This document shows positions 49,340 to 57,346 of a stretch of DNA of 64,000 nucleotides, one piece after another. Source of the stretch: an uncultured Pelagibacteraceae bacterium. GTDB taxonomy: Bacteria > Pseudomonadota > Alphaproteobacteria > Pelagibacterales > Pelagibacteraceae. The stretch spans positions 124,001 to 188,000 of the forward strand of contig CABYNS010000002.1 in NCBI GenBank assembly GCA_902520335.1, read 5' to 3'. The notes beneath the pieces were generated by a model. That model was not told the DNA's origin and ran no database searches. It saw nothing but the letters and a program-made list of their open reading frames with translations. Position 1 is the first letter of the stretch, and each line of letters starts with the position of its first letter. The position numbers and the translations under genes were made by a program.

Positions 49340-51114
49340 TGAAATATCCAAAAGAATATCTAGATGAAATTAAAACTCGTCTCAAAGTTTCTAGCGTTGT
49401 TTCAAAAGTTGTAGCTTTAAAAAAAAGAGGAAAAGAGTTTGTTGGACTATCACCTTTTAAAAATGAGAAAACTCCTTCCTTTACAGTTAATGATGAAAAA
49501 GAATTTTATCATTGCTTCGCAACTTCAGAGCACGGAAATATTTTTGATTTTGTTATGAAAACTCAAAATTTAAGGTTTGGGGAAGCAGTAAAATATCTTG
49601 CTAATATTGCAGGAATGCAACCATATCTATTTACAAAACAAGATGAAGAGAGAGAAAAAAATTGGAAAGAGTATTTATCAATTTATAGCAAATATGTTGA
49701 TTATTATCATGATCAGTTATTAAAAAATGAAAAACTCTCAAACGCCAGAGATTACTTAAAAAATAGATCATTAGGCAAAGATGAAGTTAAGAAATTTAAA
49801 ATTGGTTTTGTTGAAAAAAATCCAAGTTTTTTTGATGAACTTAAAAAAGAATTTGGTGAAAAAACTTTATTAGAAAGCGGTTTATTTTATTTTGATGAAA
49901 AGAAAAAAAAAAGTATAGAGAGATTCAAAGGAAGATTGATATTTCCGATAAACAATATTTCAGGACAGCCAATCGCTTTGGGCGGTAGAATAATTGAAAA
50001 TTTAGATTATTTAGCAAAATATATTAATTCACCAGAAACTAACTTTTTTAAAAAGGGTTCAAATCTTTATAATTTAGACCTAGCAAGAAAATTATCTAAT
50101 AAGTTAGATCATATTTTTTTAGTGGAGGGTTATATGGATGTAGTTGGTTTAAGTAAAAATGGAATTGAAAACGTTGTTGCAAATCTTGGCACCTCTTTAA
50201 CTGATAAACAAATTTTAACATTAAATCAGTTCTTTGATGACATTATAATCTGTTTCGATGGAGATGAGAGTGGCTACAAAGCTGCTTTAAGAGCAGCAGA
50301 AAATTCTATTAAAGAATTGAAACCGGAAAAACAAATATCTTTTTTATTTTTACCAGATAAAGAGGACCCTGATAGTTTTGTAAATAAAAATGGTAAAAAC
50401 TATTTTTTTGATTTTACGAAACAGAACAAATTACCAATTCACCAATTTATTTTCAGCCATTATAAAAAACAAACTGAAAATAATCCTTCATCAATGGCAA
50501 TATTTGAGAAAAAATTAAGATCTATAGTAAATACAATTAAAGATGATCTTATAAAAAAATACGTATTAGAGTATTTCCTAGAGAAAATCTTGGAGTTAAC
50601 ACCCAATCTTAATCAAAATAAGAAAAAGTTTTTTGTTAAGAAGACAAAATCACTTGAGTCAACAAAAAAGTTTTTAAATGACAGTCAAAATATTACTGGT
50701 GTAGAATTGAAAGAGTTTTCATTATTGTATTTACTCTTAAATAATTTGTCCTTTTTTCAGTCAAATATTCATTTAATTGAAAATATCAAGTTATTCACAG
50801 AAATTAACAAGCAGATATTCAACTCCTTGATTGAAAAATTAAAGTCAAATCACCCAGTTGATATCGAAACTCTTAATCTTGATAAACAACTGATTGATAA
50901 GATAAATAAGTTCGCACCAATTAAATATATTTTAAAAAAGAAAAATAAAAATGAAGATAAAGTTATTGAATTACTCGATGATATTTCAAAAGATTTGTTT
51001 AATTACAATTTAGAGTTAAGAATTCAAGAACTAGAATCGAAATTTTCAAAAGATTTAAGCGAAACAACATTTAATGAGCTAAAAGAGCTTAAAAACGAGA
51101 GAAAAACTAATTAA
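49336..51114 (+). CDS. dnaG: DNA primase with degenerate zinc site
   Basis: Synthesises RNA primers at the replication fork. 592 residues. N-terminal CHC2 region reads FVGLSPFKNEKTPSFTVN and FYHCFATSEHGN: of the four zinc ligands only one cysteine is clear. TOPRIM core: LIFPINNISGQPIALGGR near 196, FLVEGYMDVVGL near 262 with the metal glutamate, and IICFDGDESGYKAALRA near 308. The C-terminal helicase-binding domain is poorly conserved. Loss of zinc ligands is, as I recall, shared by other alphaproteobacterial primases. Followed by rpoD after 67 bases. Confidence 0.94.
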   Translation: MMKYPKEYLDEIKTRLKVSSVVSKVVALKKRGKEFVGLSPFKNEKTPSFTVNDEKEFYHCFATSEHGNIFDFVMKTQNLRFGEAVKYLANIAGMQPYLFTKQDEEREKNWKEYLSIYSKYVDYYHDQLLKNEKLSNARDYLKNRSLGKDEVKKFKIGFVEKNPSFFDELKKEFGEKTLLESGLFYFDEKKKKSIERFKGRLIFPINNISGQPIALGGRIIENLDYLAKYINSPETNFFKKGSNLYNLDLARKLSNKLDHIFLVEGYMDVVGLSKNGIENVVANLGTSLTDKQILTLNQFFDDIIICFDGDESGYKAALRAAENSIKELKPEKQISFLFLPDKEDPDSFVNKNGKNYFFDFTKQNKLPIHQFIFSHYKKQTENNPSSMAIFEKKLRSIVNTIKDDLIKKYVLEYFLEKILELTPNLNQNKKKFFVKKTKSLESTKKFLNDSQNITGVELKEFSLLYLLLNNLSFFQSNIHLIENIKLFTEINKQIFNSLIEKLKSNHPVDIETLNLDKQLIDKINKFAPIKYILKKKNKNEDKVIELLDDISKDLFNYNLELRIQELESKFSKDLSETTFNELKELKNERKTN

Positions 51115-51147
51115 TCTCAATAAATTAGCAATGGATTTTTAATAATT

Positions 51148-51156
51148 TGGTATTAT
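51148..51156 (+). promoter_or_regulatory. Possible extended -10 promoter of rpoD
   Basis: TGGTATTAT fits TGnTATAAT with one mismatch in the hexamer. Initiation would be near 51163, about 19 bases before the GTG start. It would allow rpoD expression separate from dnaG. Confidence 0.35.
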
Positions 51157-51181
51157 ATAAGTTATTCAAAATTTATTTGCT

Positions 51182-53008
51182 GTGGAAAGAATTATAACTA
51201 AATCATTTGCGAGGTTGATGGGACGAGGAGCCCACCGTGGTTTTATCACATATGAAGAACTAAGCAAATCTCTAGGTAAAAGAAATTTATCAGATGAAAA
51301 TTTATCTCAAGCTTTCATTCATATTTTAGATGAAAAAATAATATTAGTTGAAAAAAAATCTGACTTTAAAGTATTAAGAAAAAAAGAAAATTCCTCTAAA
51401 GATGAAGGTAAAACAATCGAGAAAAGCGACGACCCAATTAGAATGTATCTAAGAGAAATGGGTGGCGTAGAACTATTGTCTAGAGAAGGGGAAATAGCAA
51501 TTGCAAAAAGAATAGAAGCAGGCAAGGATGTAATGTTAATTGCTTTATCTCAAAGCCCAATCACTGCTCAACAATTTTTTGATTGGGATCAAAAATTACA
51601 AAACGATGAAATTTTAGTAAGAGAAATAATCGATATAGACACAAACTATATGGAGGATGAAAATACTGGCCCAAGTGCTAAACAAAAAAATGCAGGGGAA
51701 GATGAAAAAGATGAAACTTCAACTGATGACAGTGATGATGATTTTAATCCAACTCTTGCTGCTATGGAAACTGAAATTAAACCAAAAGTTTTAAAAACAG
51801 TTCATTTACTAACTAAAGAATACCGTAAATTAATAAAATATCAAAAAGAAAAATTAGATTGCATTCTTAACTCAAAAATTTTTTCAACTTCTAAAGAGAA
51901 GGGGTATGAAAAAACTGTTAATGATATTTTAGAAAACATTAAATCACTTCAGTTATCACCGTCAGTATTAGAAGAGCTTGTTCAGAGACATTATGTTGAG
52001 AATAAAAAGATAATTTCTTTAGAAGGAAATCTTTTAAGGTTAGCCATGAATCAAAAAATACCAAGAGGTGAATTTATTAAATTTTATATTGGGAATGAAA
52101 TAAACCCTAATTTGAAAAAATTTTTAGATACAAATACTTTATGGAAACAATTTTTTAGCAAGAATAAGGAAGAGTTTAAGAATATAAGAGAAAGGTTAGT
52201 GGAAATAAGCCACAAACTTGGAATGTCAGTAACTGATTTTAAAAAATTAGTTAGTAGAGTCCAAAAAGGTGAAAAGGAGTCGAGAATAGCAAAAAAAGAA
52301 ATGGTGGAAGCAAATTTACGTCTAGTCATCTCTATTGCCAAAAAATATACTAACAGAGGTCTTCAGTTTTTAGATCTAATTCAAGAAGGAAACATTGGGT
52401 TAATGAAAGCAGTAGATAAATTTGAATATCGGAGAGGCTATAAATTTTCCACATATGCAACTTGGTGGATAAGACAAGCAATAACCAGATCTATTGCTGA
52501 CCAAGCAAGAACGATAAGAATCCCTGTCCACATGATTGAAACAATAAATAAAATTGTGAGAACTCAAAGGCTTATTTTGAGCGAGTTTGGTAGAGAAGCT
52601 ACCCCTGAGGAGTTAGCTAAAAAACTTAGAATGCCATTAGATAAAGTTAGAAAAGTTTTAAAAATTTCAAAAGAACCTGTATCTTTAGAAAAACCTGTTG
52701 GAGATGAAGAAGATAGTAGTTTAGGAGATTTTATAGAAGACACAAAAGCTCTAGCACCTTTAGAGCAAGCAATTAAATCAAATTTAGGAGAGGCTACTAC
52801 AAAAATACTTTCAACTTTAACACCAAGAGAGGAGCGTGTTTTAAGAATGAGATTTGGTGTAGGAATGAACACCGATCATACTTTAGAGGAAGTTGGATTA
52901 CAATTTTCAGTGACCAGAGAAAGAATACGTCAGATAGAAGCGAAGGCTCTAAGGAAACTTAAGCATCCAAGTAGATCAAAACAACTTAAAAGCTTCTTAG
53001 AAAGTTAA
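51182..53008 (+). CDS. rpoD: RNA polymerase primary sigma factor (sigma-70)
   Basis: Directs RNA polymerase to housekeeping promoters. 608 residues with a GTG start. Region 1.2 begins at [32 protein letters not shown] near 82; an acidic non-conserved segment follows near 165-190. Region 2: [58 protein letters not shown]. Region 4: [16 protein letters not shown] and [20 protein letters not shown]. Third gene of yqeY-dnaG-rpoD, the macromolecular synthesis arrangement. A tRNA gene starts three bases after the stop. Confidence 0.97.
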   Translation: MERIITKSFARLMGRGAHRGFITYEELSKSLGKRNLSDENLSQAFIHILDEKIILVEKKSDFKVLRKKENSSKDEGKTIEKSDDPIRMYLREMGGVELLSREGEIAIAKRIEAGKDVMLIALSQSPITAQQFFDWDQKLQNDEILVREIIDIDTNYMEDENTGPSAKQKNAGEDEKDETSTDDSDDDFNPTLAAMETEIKPKVLKTVHLLTKEYRKLIKYQKEKLDCILNSKIFSTSKEKGYEKTVNDILENIKSLQLSPSVLEELVQRHYVENKKIISLEGNLLRLAMNQKIPRGEFIKFYIGNEINPNLKKFLDTNTLWKQFFSKNKEEFKNIRERLVEISHKLGMSVTDFKKLVSRVQKGEKESRIAKKEMVEANLRLVISIAKKYTNRGLQFLDLIQEGNIGLMKAVDKFEYRRGYKFSTYATWWIRQAITRSIADQARTIRIPVHMIETINKIVRTQRLILSEFGREATPEELAKKLRMPLDKVRKVLKISKEPVSLEKPVGDEEDSSLGDFIEDTKALAPLEQAIKSNLGEATTKILSTLTPREERVLRMRFGVGMNTDHTLEEVGLQFSVTRERIRQIEAKALRKLKHPSRSKQLKSFLES

Positions 53009-53011
53009 TTT

Positions 53012-53086
53012 GGGCCGTTAGCTCAATAGTAGAGTACTGCATTGACATTGCAGGGGTAGTTGGAGCGTAACCAACACGGCCCACCA
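53012..53086 (+). tRNA. tRNA-Val (anticodon GAC) with non-canonical D- and T-loops
   Basis: Acceptor GGGCCGT/ACGGCCC is a perfect seven-pair stem, anticodon stem CTGCA/TGCAG is perfect with loop TTGACAT (anticodon GAC), T stem GTTGG/CCAAC is perfect, and CCA is encoded. The T-loop is AGCGTAA in place of TTCRANT, and the D-loop is AATAGTA, one base short with only one of the two conserved guanines. C56 and one D-loop G remain, so a single elbow pair is still possible. Intact stems argue for a working but unusual tRNA; a decaying copy is the alternative. Confidence 0.8.
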
Positions 53087-53096
53087 TAATATCATT

Positions 53097-53954
53097 CTAT
53101 TTATCTAAATCTCTCAATATTTTTTTAATTTTTATGTTGTCTAATAAGTTAAATATAAAGTTCCTATAGAATATTTTTCTAATAATTCTTCTAAAGAAAC
53201 TCCTCTTATTTAAGAGTCCATATTTTTTGTCAAATTTAGTTTTCAATTCTCTAAAATATTCATTATGACGATAATCAATTGCCCACTCATTCTGTGCTCT
53301 ATTAGCAACCTCTTTATTTTCAAAGCATTTTCTTGAGTCAATTGAAAAAACAACTATTGATTCAAAAAATTCTACTAAAAAAATTTTTTTTGAATAAAAG
53401 TTTAATTTTTTTTTTAATAATGGTGATCTTCTATGAATATTATCAACAACATTTTTGGCGTAATTTATAAAAGAATATTTAGATGGATTATTGAATTCTT
53501 TTTTTACATAGCTTGTACCTGTGTCTTCAACAATAATTTTTCCACCATCTTTGATATAGGGTAGAGAGTGGTGAACAGTACTAATTTGTTGCAAATTTTT
53601 GTGCCCACCATCATCTAAAATTATATCAACTTTACCCTCATTTTTATAAAAATAATCCCAAAATTTTTTATCACTTTGATTACCAATATAAATTTTAAAA
53701 CCATTTTTTTCTAATTTTTTTGCGTTTGGATTAAGATCTATACCGATTATTTTTGCTTTATTACCAAAGTATTTTTTCCACATAAATAATGATCCGCCGT
53801 TTGCGACCCCAATTTCAACAAATTTAATTTTTTTATTCTTATAATCGGATAAAATTTTTTCATAAACTTGAAAATAACTACTCCATTTTATTGAATATTT
53901 TTTTGAGTTTGTGAAAGACTTATATATAGAAAGTTTTTTTGAGTCTTTGTTCAT
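53097..53954 (-). CDS. Class I SAM-dependent methyltransferase, substrate unknown
   Basis: 285 residues. AdoMet motif I is IKFVEIGVANGGSLFMWKKYFG near 43, motif II GIDLNPNAKKLEKNGFKIYIGNQSD, then VDIILDDGGHKNLQQISTVHHSLPYIKDGGKIIVEDTGTSY near 110. The acidic DDGGH and EDT residues suggest a metal-dependent O-methyltransferase of the CmcI/sugar type. It stands alone between two tRNA genes on the opposite strand, a common place for acquired genes. The 93 bases upstream to the next tRNA show no clear signal. Confidence 0.75.
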   Translation of the reverse strand: MNKDSKKLSIYKSFTNSKKYSIKWSSYFQVYEKILSDYKNKKIKFVEIGVANGGSLFMWKKYFGNKAKIIGIDLNPNAKKLEKNGFKIYIGNQSDKKFWDYFYKNEGKVDIILDDGGHKNLQQISTVHHSLPYIKDGGKIIVEDTGTSYVKKEFNNPSKYSFINYAKNVVDNIHRRSPLLKKKLNFYSKKIFLVEFFESIVVFSIDSRKCFENKEVANRAQNEWAIDYRHNEYFRELKTKFDKKYGLLNKRSFFRRIIRKIFYRNFIFNLLDNIKIKKILRDLDK

Positions 53955-54047
53955 ATTTAAATATCTGTGAAAACACTATCATAAATTAAAAATTAAATAT
54001 CTCAACTTGCGTGGTCACAAAAAACATTGTAAACATCATCTTATTTT

Positions 54048-54124
54048 GGGCCTGTAGCTCAGTTGGTTAGAGCAGTACACTCATAATGTATTGGTCCCAG
54101 GTTCGAGTCCTGGCGGGCCCACCA
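54048..54124 (+). tRNA. tRNA with anticodon CAT, probably tRNA-Ile2
   Basis: Complete cloverleaf: GGGCCTG/CGGGCCC acceptor, GCTC/GAGC D stem with AGTTGGTTA loop, anticodon stem GTACA/TGTAT with loop CTCATAA, T arm CCAGG-TTCGAGT-CCTGG, discriminator A, encoded CCA. CAT can mean elongator Met or the lysidine-modified isoleucine tRNA. The C4-G69 and C5-G68 pairs fit the known TilS preference, which favours Ile2. It is not an initiator, which would have a mismatched first pair and GGG/CCC in the anticodon stem. Confidence 0.85.
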
Positions 54125-54142
54125 AATTTAATAAAACAAAAA

Positions 54143-54730
54143 TTAATTATTTGAAAATTTCTCTAAAACTTTAAATAACTCCTCTATGTTATCATTATTA
54201 GAGCTTAACACTGATGAAAATTCCTCTTTTTGCGTTCTAGCCAAACTAAGACCTTCAATGATTAAATCTCTTATTAAAGGATTTTCTGGGTTTTTGGTAT
54301 AAATTCTCCAATCTATATTTATCTCAGGTCTCTCATTTGTAGCTTTTAAGATGCTATTAACAATAGTGTAATTATCATTAAGCTTTTCCTTATTTATTAC
54401 ATCAATTTCAGGATTAGTATATTCAGCTAGTCTACTTGAAAAACTTTTTAAAAAATATTCTTCAAATAATTTAGAATATTTTTTTTTTTCTTTATCATTA
54501 AGGCTTTTTCTTTTCGCACCAAGCGTATAAAAACCAATGCCTTTTATATCTACTGTTTCTCTAGCGATTAACTTTAATTTTTTTATTTTTTCCTCTTTAG
54601 AAATATCTTCACCTAGTAATTTTGATGCTCTATTTACTGTAGATTGCACAAAAATATCTGGCTCAATCGAGAATGAAACAGAACTTATCGAAAAAAAAAT
54701 AACTAATAATACTAATAATTTTCTTATCAT
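54143..54730 (-). CDS. mlaC: MlaC/Ttg2D-like periplasmic phospholipid-binding protein
   Basis: 195 residues with a signal peptide (LLVLLVIFFSISSVSFS). FVQSTVNRASKLLG, DIKGIGFYTLGAKRKSLNDKEKKKYSKLFEEYFLKSFSSRLAEY and IDWRIYTKNPENPLIRDLIIEGLSLARTQKEEFSSVLSSN are the MlaC family pattern. MlaC shuttles lipids between the outer-membrane MlaA complex and the inner-membrane MlaFEDB transporter. It follows mlaA by 15 bases. The transporter genes are not in the window. Confidence 0.9.
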   Translation of the reverse strand: MIRKLLVLLVIFFSISSVSFSIEPDIFVQSTVNRASKLLGEDISKEEKIKKLKLIARETVDIKGIGFYTLGAKRKSLNDKEKKKYSKLFEEYFLKSFSSRLAEYTNPEIDVINKEKLNDNYTIVNSILKATNERPEINIDWRIYTKNPENPLIRDLIIEGLSLARTQKEEFSSVLSSNNDNIEELFKVLEKFSNN

Positions 54731-54745
54731 ATTTTATGAGTGAAA

Positions 54746-55534
54746 TTATTGTGTTTCTATTTCTTCCCAATCGCTATCATCTTGAGTTTCAATAATTTTC
54801 TTACTATTCAAGATTCTTTGTTGTCTATCTTGTAAATAAAGACTTTTTACTGAAGCATAAAAATCTAGTGAATTTTTTTCTAAATTTTCAATTGAGTCAA
54901 AATTTTTTGCCCTAAAGTCGACCCCAGCAGTTACCCTAGATGTATAATAGTCAATATCTCTAAAATAGTGAGTATCGTTTTTTACAGTCACATTATACCA
55001 AGCATCTCCACCAATAAAATTCGTTAAAGAGGCCATCGTGTCTCTAGCAGTTGTAGGTCCTAAAACAGGCAATACTAAGTAGCAACCAGGGCCAATACCA
55101 TGTGAAGCTAAACTTTGTCCATAATCTTCTTTTACATATTCATCGAAACCAAGATATGTTGCAACATCAATAAGGCCCAAAACCCCAATTGTTGTATTAA
55201 TTAAAAATCTCCCTGTATTTACACCAGCCAAAGCAAATTCACCTTGCAGAATATTGTTTGGTATAGTTACAACGTTTGACAAATTATTTAATGAATTACT
55301 TACTCCTGTTTTAATTGGAGCGGGCAAGACTCTATAAACACTTGAAACTGGTTTAAAAATAACCTTGTCTAAACCTTGATTAAGAGCAAAAGATGCTTTG
55401 TTGAAAGTTTCAGAGCAATCTTTGATTTCAGATGGTTCATTTTTTTTTAAAACAAGATCACCATCAGAACCTGCGTGAACATTTACGATTAACGTAAAAG
55501 TTGTAATTAAAATTGCTATAATTTTCTTAATCAT
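54746..55534 (-). CDS. mlaA: MlaA/VacJ-family outer-membrane lipid asymmetry protein
   Basis: 262 residues. FNKASFALNQGLDKVIFKPVSSVYRVLPAPIKTGVSNSLNNLSN and GVNTGRFLINTTIGVLGLIDVATYLGF, then QSLASHGIGPGCYLVLPVLGPTTARD, are strong MlaA signatures. The N-terminal signal (IIAILITTFTLIVNVHAGS) has no lipobox cysteine; the first Cys is near residue 39 in KDCSE. Classic MlaA is a lipoprotein, so this form may be held in the outer membrane in another way. Divergent from ampD with a 65-base gap. Confidence 0.92.
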   Translation of the reverse strand: MIKKIIAILITTFTLIVNVHAGSDGDLVLKKNEPSEIKDCSETFNKASFALNQGLDKVIFKPVSSVYRVLPAPIKTGVSNSLNNLSNVVTIPNNILQGEFALAGVNTGRFLINTTIGVLGLIDVATYLGFDEYVKEDYGQSLASHGIGPGCYLVLPVLGPTTARDTMASLTNFIGGDAWYNVTVKNDTHYFRDIDYYTSRVTAGVDFRAKNFDSIENLEKNSLDFYASVKSLYLQDRQQRILNSKKIIETQDDSDWEEIETQ

Positions 55535-55599
55535 TTTAAATTCTGTATATTACAATGTTTAATAAATTAAAATAAGAATTAATCATAATTATACCTAAA

Positions 55600-56331
55600 A
55601 TGTGGCCAAAAATATCACTTAATTATTCACCTAATTTTAATCCGAGAAAAAGAGCTAAAAAAAATATTAAATTTATTATCATTCACTATACTGGTATGAA
55701 TAATCAATTATCAGCTATTAATAGACTTTGTGATATTAATTCAAAAGTCAGTGCGCATTACTTTATAAAAAAAAATGGTTATGTATTAAATCTAGTTCCT
55801 CCACTTTATGAAGCTTGGCACGCTGGAAAGTCAAGTTGGAAAAATTTAAAATCTCTTAATAGGTACTCTATTGGTATTGAAATACAAAACTCTGGTCATA
55901 ACAATAAATATGAAAATTTTTCTCAAAAACAAATATTTTCGACCAAAAAATTATTGGAGTATTTAATAAAAAAATACAATGTTAATTTAAAAAATGTTTT
56001 AGGTCACTCTGATATTTCACCTGATAGAAAAAAAGATCCTGGAGAAAAGTTTCCTTGGAAAAAACTAGCAAAATCCAAACTATCTCAATGGCACAATTTG
56101 GATGAAAAAAAACTTAAAAAAAAAAGATTAATAAAATTAAACTTATATGAAGAGAGTAATTTTATGAAAAATTTATATAAAATTGGATATCATAAAATTT
56201 CACAAAAAAACTTTCATTCTCAAAAAAGGATATTAACTAAAGCTTTTCAAAGAAGATTCAGACAAGGGCTGATAAATGGAATTTCTGATCAAGAATGCTT
56301 TATAATTAGTAGGGATTTATTGAAATCTTGA
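55600..56331 (+). CDS. N-acetylmuramoyl-L-alanine amidase, AmpD type
   Basis: Cleaves the muramyl-peptide bond in wall recycling or turnover. 243 residues. Zinc ligands appear in FIIIHYTGM near 30 and LGHSDISPDRKKDPGEKFPW near 145, with the glutamate in IGIEIQNSGH near 90 and the substrate loop EAWHAGKSSW near 75. No clear signal peptide, suggesting a cytosolic AmpD-like role. The C-terminal 70 residues (FHSQKRILTKAFQRRFRQGLINGISD) resemble a peptidoglycan-binding helical domain. Confidence 0.88.
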   Translation: MWPKISLNYSPNFNPRKRAKKNIKFIIIHYTGMNNQLSAINRLCDINSKVSAHYFIKKNGYVLNLVPPLYEAWHAGKSSWKNLKSLNRYSIGIEIQNSGHNNKYENFSQKQIFSTKKLLEYLIKKYNVNLKNVLGHSDISPDRKKDPGEKFPWKKLAKSKLSQWHNLDEKKLKKKRLIKLNLYEESNFMKNLYKIGYHKISQKNFHSQKRILTKAFQRRFRQGLINGISDQECFIISRDLLKS

Positions 56332-56337
56332 TTATTA

Positions 56338-56366
56338 TTGTTGAAAAAAATCAAATTAATTATAAA
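56338..56366 (+). promoter_or_regulatory. Putative rnpB promoter
   Basis: TTGTTG at 56338, a 17-base spacer and TATAAA at 56361-56366 (five of six). The predicted start, seven bases later at 56373, coincides with the first base of the P1 helix of RNase P RNA. Confidence 0.55.
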
Positions 56367-56372
56367 GTGATA

Positions 56373-56730
56373 TTGCCAGATAAATGACTTATCGCTTTAA
56401 AAACTTAAAGAGGAAAGTCCGGGCTCCTCAAGGATACAGTGCCAGGTAATACCTGGCGGGGGAAACCCTAGGGACAGTGCCACAGAAAATAAACCGCCAT
56501 AACATGGCAAGGGTGAAAAGGTGTGGTAAGAGCACACCGGTTCTATTGGTAACAATGAACGCTGGAAAACCCCACTGGGAGCAAGACTAAGTAGAGGTGA
56601 CATTGTTGAAAAACTAAAAGCCATCCTTGGCTAGTCATCAGGGTTAGTCGCTTGAGTTTGAGAGAGATTTCAAACCTAGAGAAATGATAAGTTTAAATGA
56701 CAGAACCCGGCTTATAGTTTATCTGGCAGC
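56373..56730 (+). ncRNA. rnpB: RNase P RNA, bacterial type A
   Basis: Catalytic RNA that trims the 5' ends of tRNAs. The universal 5' core GAGGAAAGTCCGGGCT lies at 56410-56425 and the 3' core ACAGAACCCGGCTTAT near 56700-56715. The P1 helix closes it: TTGCCAGATAAA (56373-56384) pairs with TTTATCTGGCAG (56718-56729) apart from one end wobble. Internal GGGGAAACCC-type and AGCAAGACTAAGTAGAGGTGAC segments fit the specificity and P15-P17 regions. The ORF on the opposite strand at 56397-56624 is a by-product of its higher GC. Confidence 0.95.
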
Positions 56731-56806
56731 TTACTTAAAATAACGTCTTTTTATTACATCATTTATTAAAACTATATAAAGCCTATTAAACTCTAAATTG
56801 TGTCTA

Positions 56807-56849
56807 TTGACAGTTGAAATAAAAACCCATAATATCCCATGTATTCCCA
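56807..56849 (+). promoter_or_regulatory. dcw promoter overlapped by three MraZ boxes
   Basis: TTGACA (perfect -35) at 56807-56812, a 17-base spacer and TAATAT at 56830-56835. CCCA occurs at 56826, 56836 and 56846, exactly ten bases apart; on the other strand these are TGGG motifs with the spacing reported for MraZ binding (TGGGN repeats separated by five bases). They flank the -10 and cover the expected start near 56842, so MraZ autorepression of the cluster is likely. The rest of the 147-base gap after rnpB shows no gene. Confidence 0.65.
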
Positions 56850-56877
56850 AATAAGGGAATTTAGGATTTTATGGTTT

Positions 56878-57333
56878 ATGTTTTTATCTACTTACGAAAA
56901 CAAGATAGACAAAAAAGGAAGGGTGTCAGTGCCAGCTAGCTACAGGTCTTATTTGTCTACTCTCGGATATAATGGAGTTGTCTGCTATCCATCATTTAAC
57001 AACCGATCAATAGAAGCATGGCCACAAGATAGGATAGAAAAAATTTCAAGCTCAATAGACTCTTTGAATCCTTTTGAAGAAAAAAGAGATTTTTTTGCTA
57101 CTTCAATATTATCTGAAAGTATAAATTTGCAATTCGACAGTGAGGGAAGAATCTCACTTACTCCAAAATTGTTAGAACATGCAAAAATAAAAAATAGCAT
57201 GGTTTTTGTTGGTCAAGGTAGGACTTTCCAAATATGGGAACCAACAATATTTGAAAAATTTAAGGTTGCTGCAAGGAAAAAATCAAATTTGAATCGTGCA
57301 AGTCTTAAATGGGATAACCAATTAAATAAATAA
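56878..57333 (+). CDS. mraZ: Transcriptional regulator MraZ
   Basis: DNA-binding AbrB-like protein that represses the division and wall cluster it heads. 151 residues from the ATG at 56878 ([26 protein letters not shown]); the track start lies upstream within the operator. The second swapped-hairpin repeat is [22 protein letters not shown] near 88. RTFQIWEP near 122 is typical. Three candidate target boxes lie just upstream. Confidence 0.95.
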   Translation: MFLSTYENKIDKKGRVSVPASYRSYLSTLGYNGVVCYPSFNNRSIEAWPQDRIEKISSSIDSLNPFEEKRDFFATSILSESINLQFDSEGRISLTPKLLEHAKIKNSMVFVGQGRTFQIWEPTIFEKFKVAARKKSNLNRASLKWDNQLNK

Positions 57334-57334
57334 T

Positions 57335-57342
57335 AGAGGGGG
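57335..57342 (+). promoter_or_regulatory. Purine-rich Shine-Dalgarno of ftsZ
   Basis: AGAGGGGG five bases before the ftsZ ATG, a strong purine ribosome site compared with the weak leaders of most neighbours. It probably gives the high FtsZ level needed for ring formation. Confidence 0.55.
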
Positions 57343-57346
57343 AAAA

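Noticed and set aside
53012-53086. tRNA-Val as a pseudogene
   Set aside because: All four stems, the anticodon and CCA are intact and the loop changes look paired, so I list it as a tRNA and flag it instead.
56397-56624. 75-residue minus-strand ORF
   Set aside because: It lies wholly inside the RNase P RNA gene; its openness comes from the structured, GC-richer RNA sequence.
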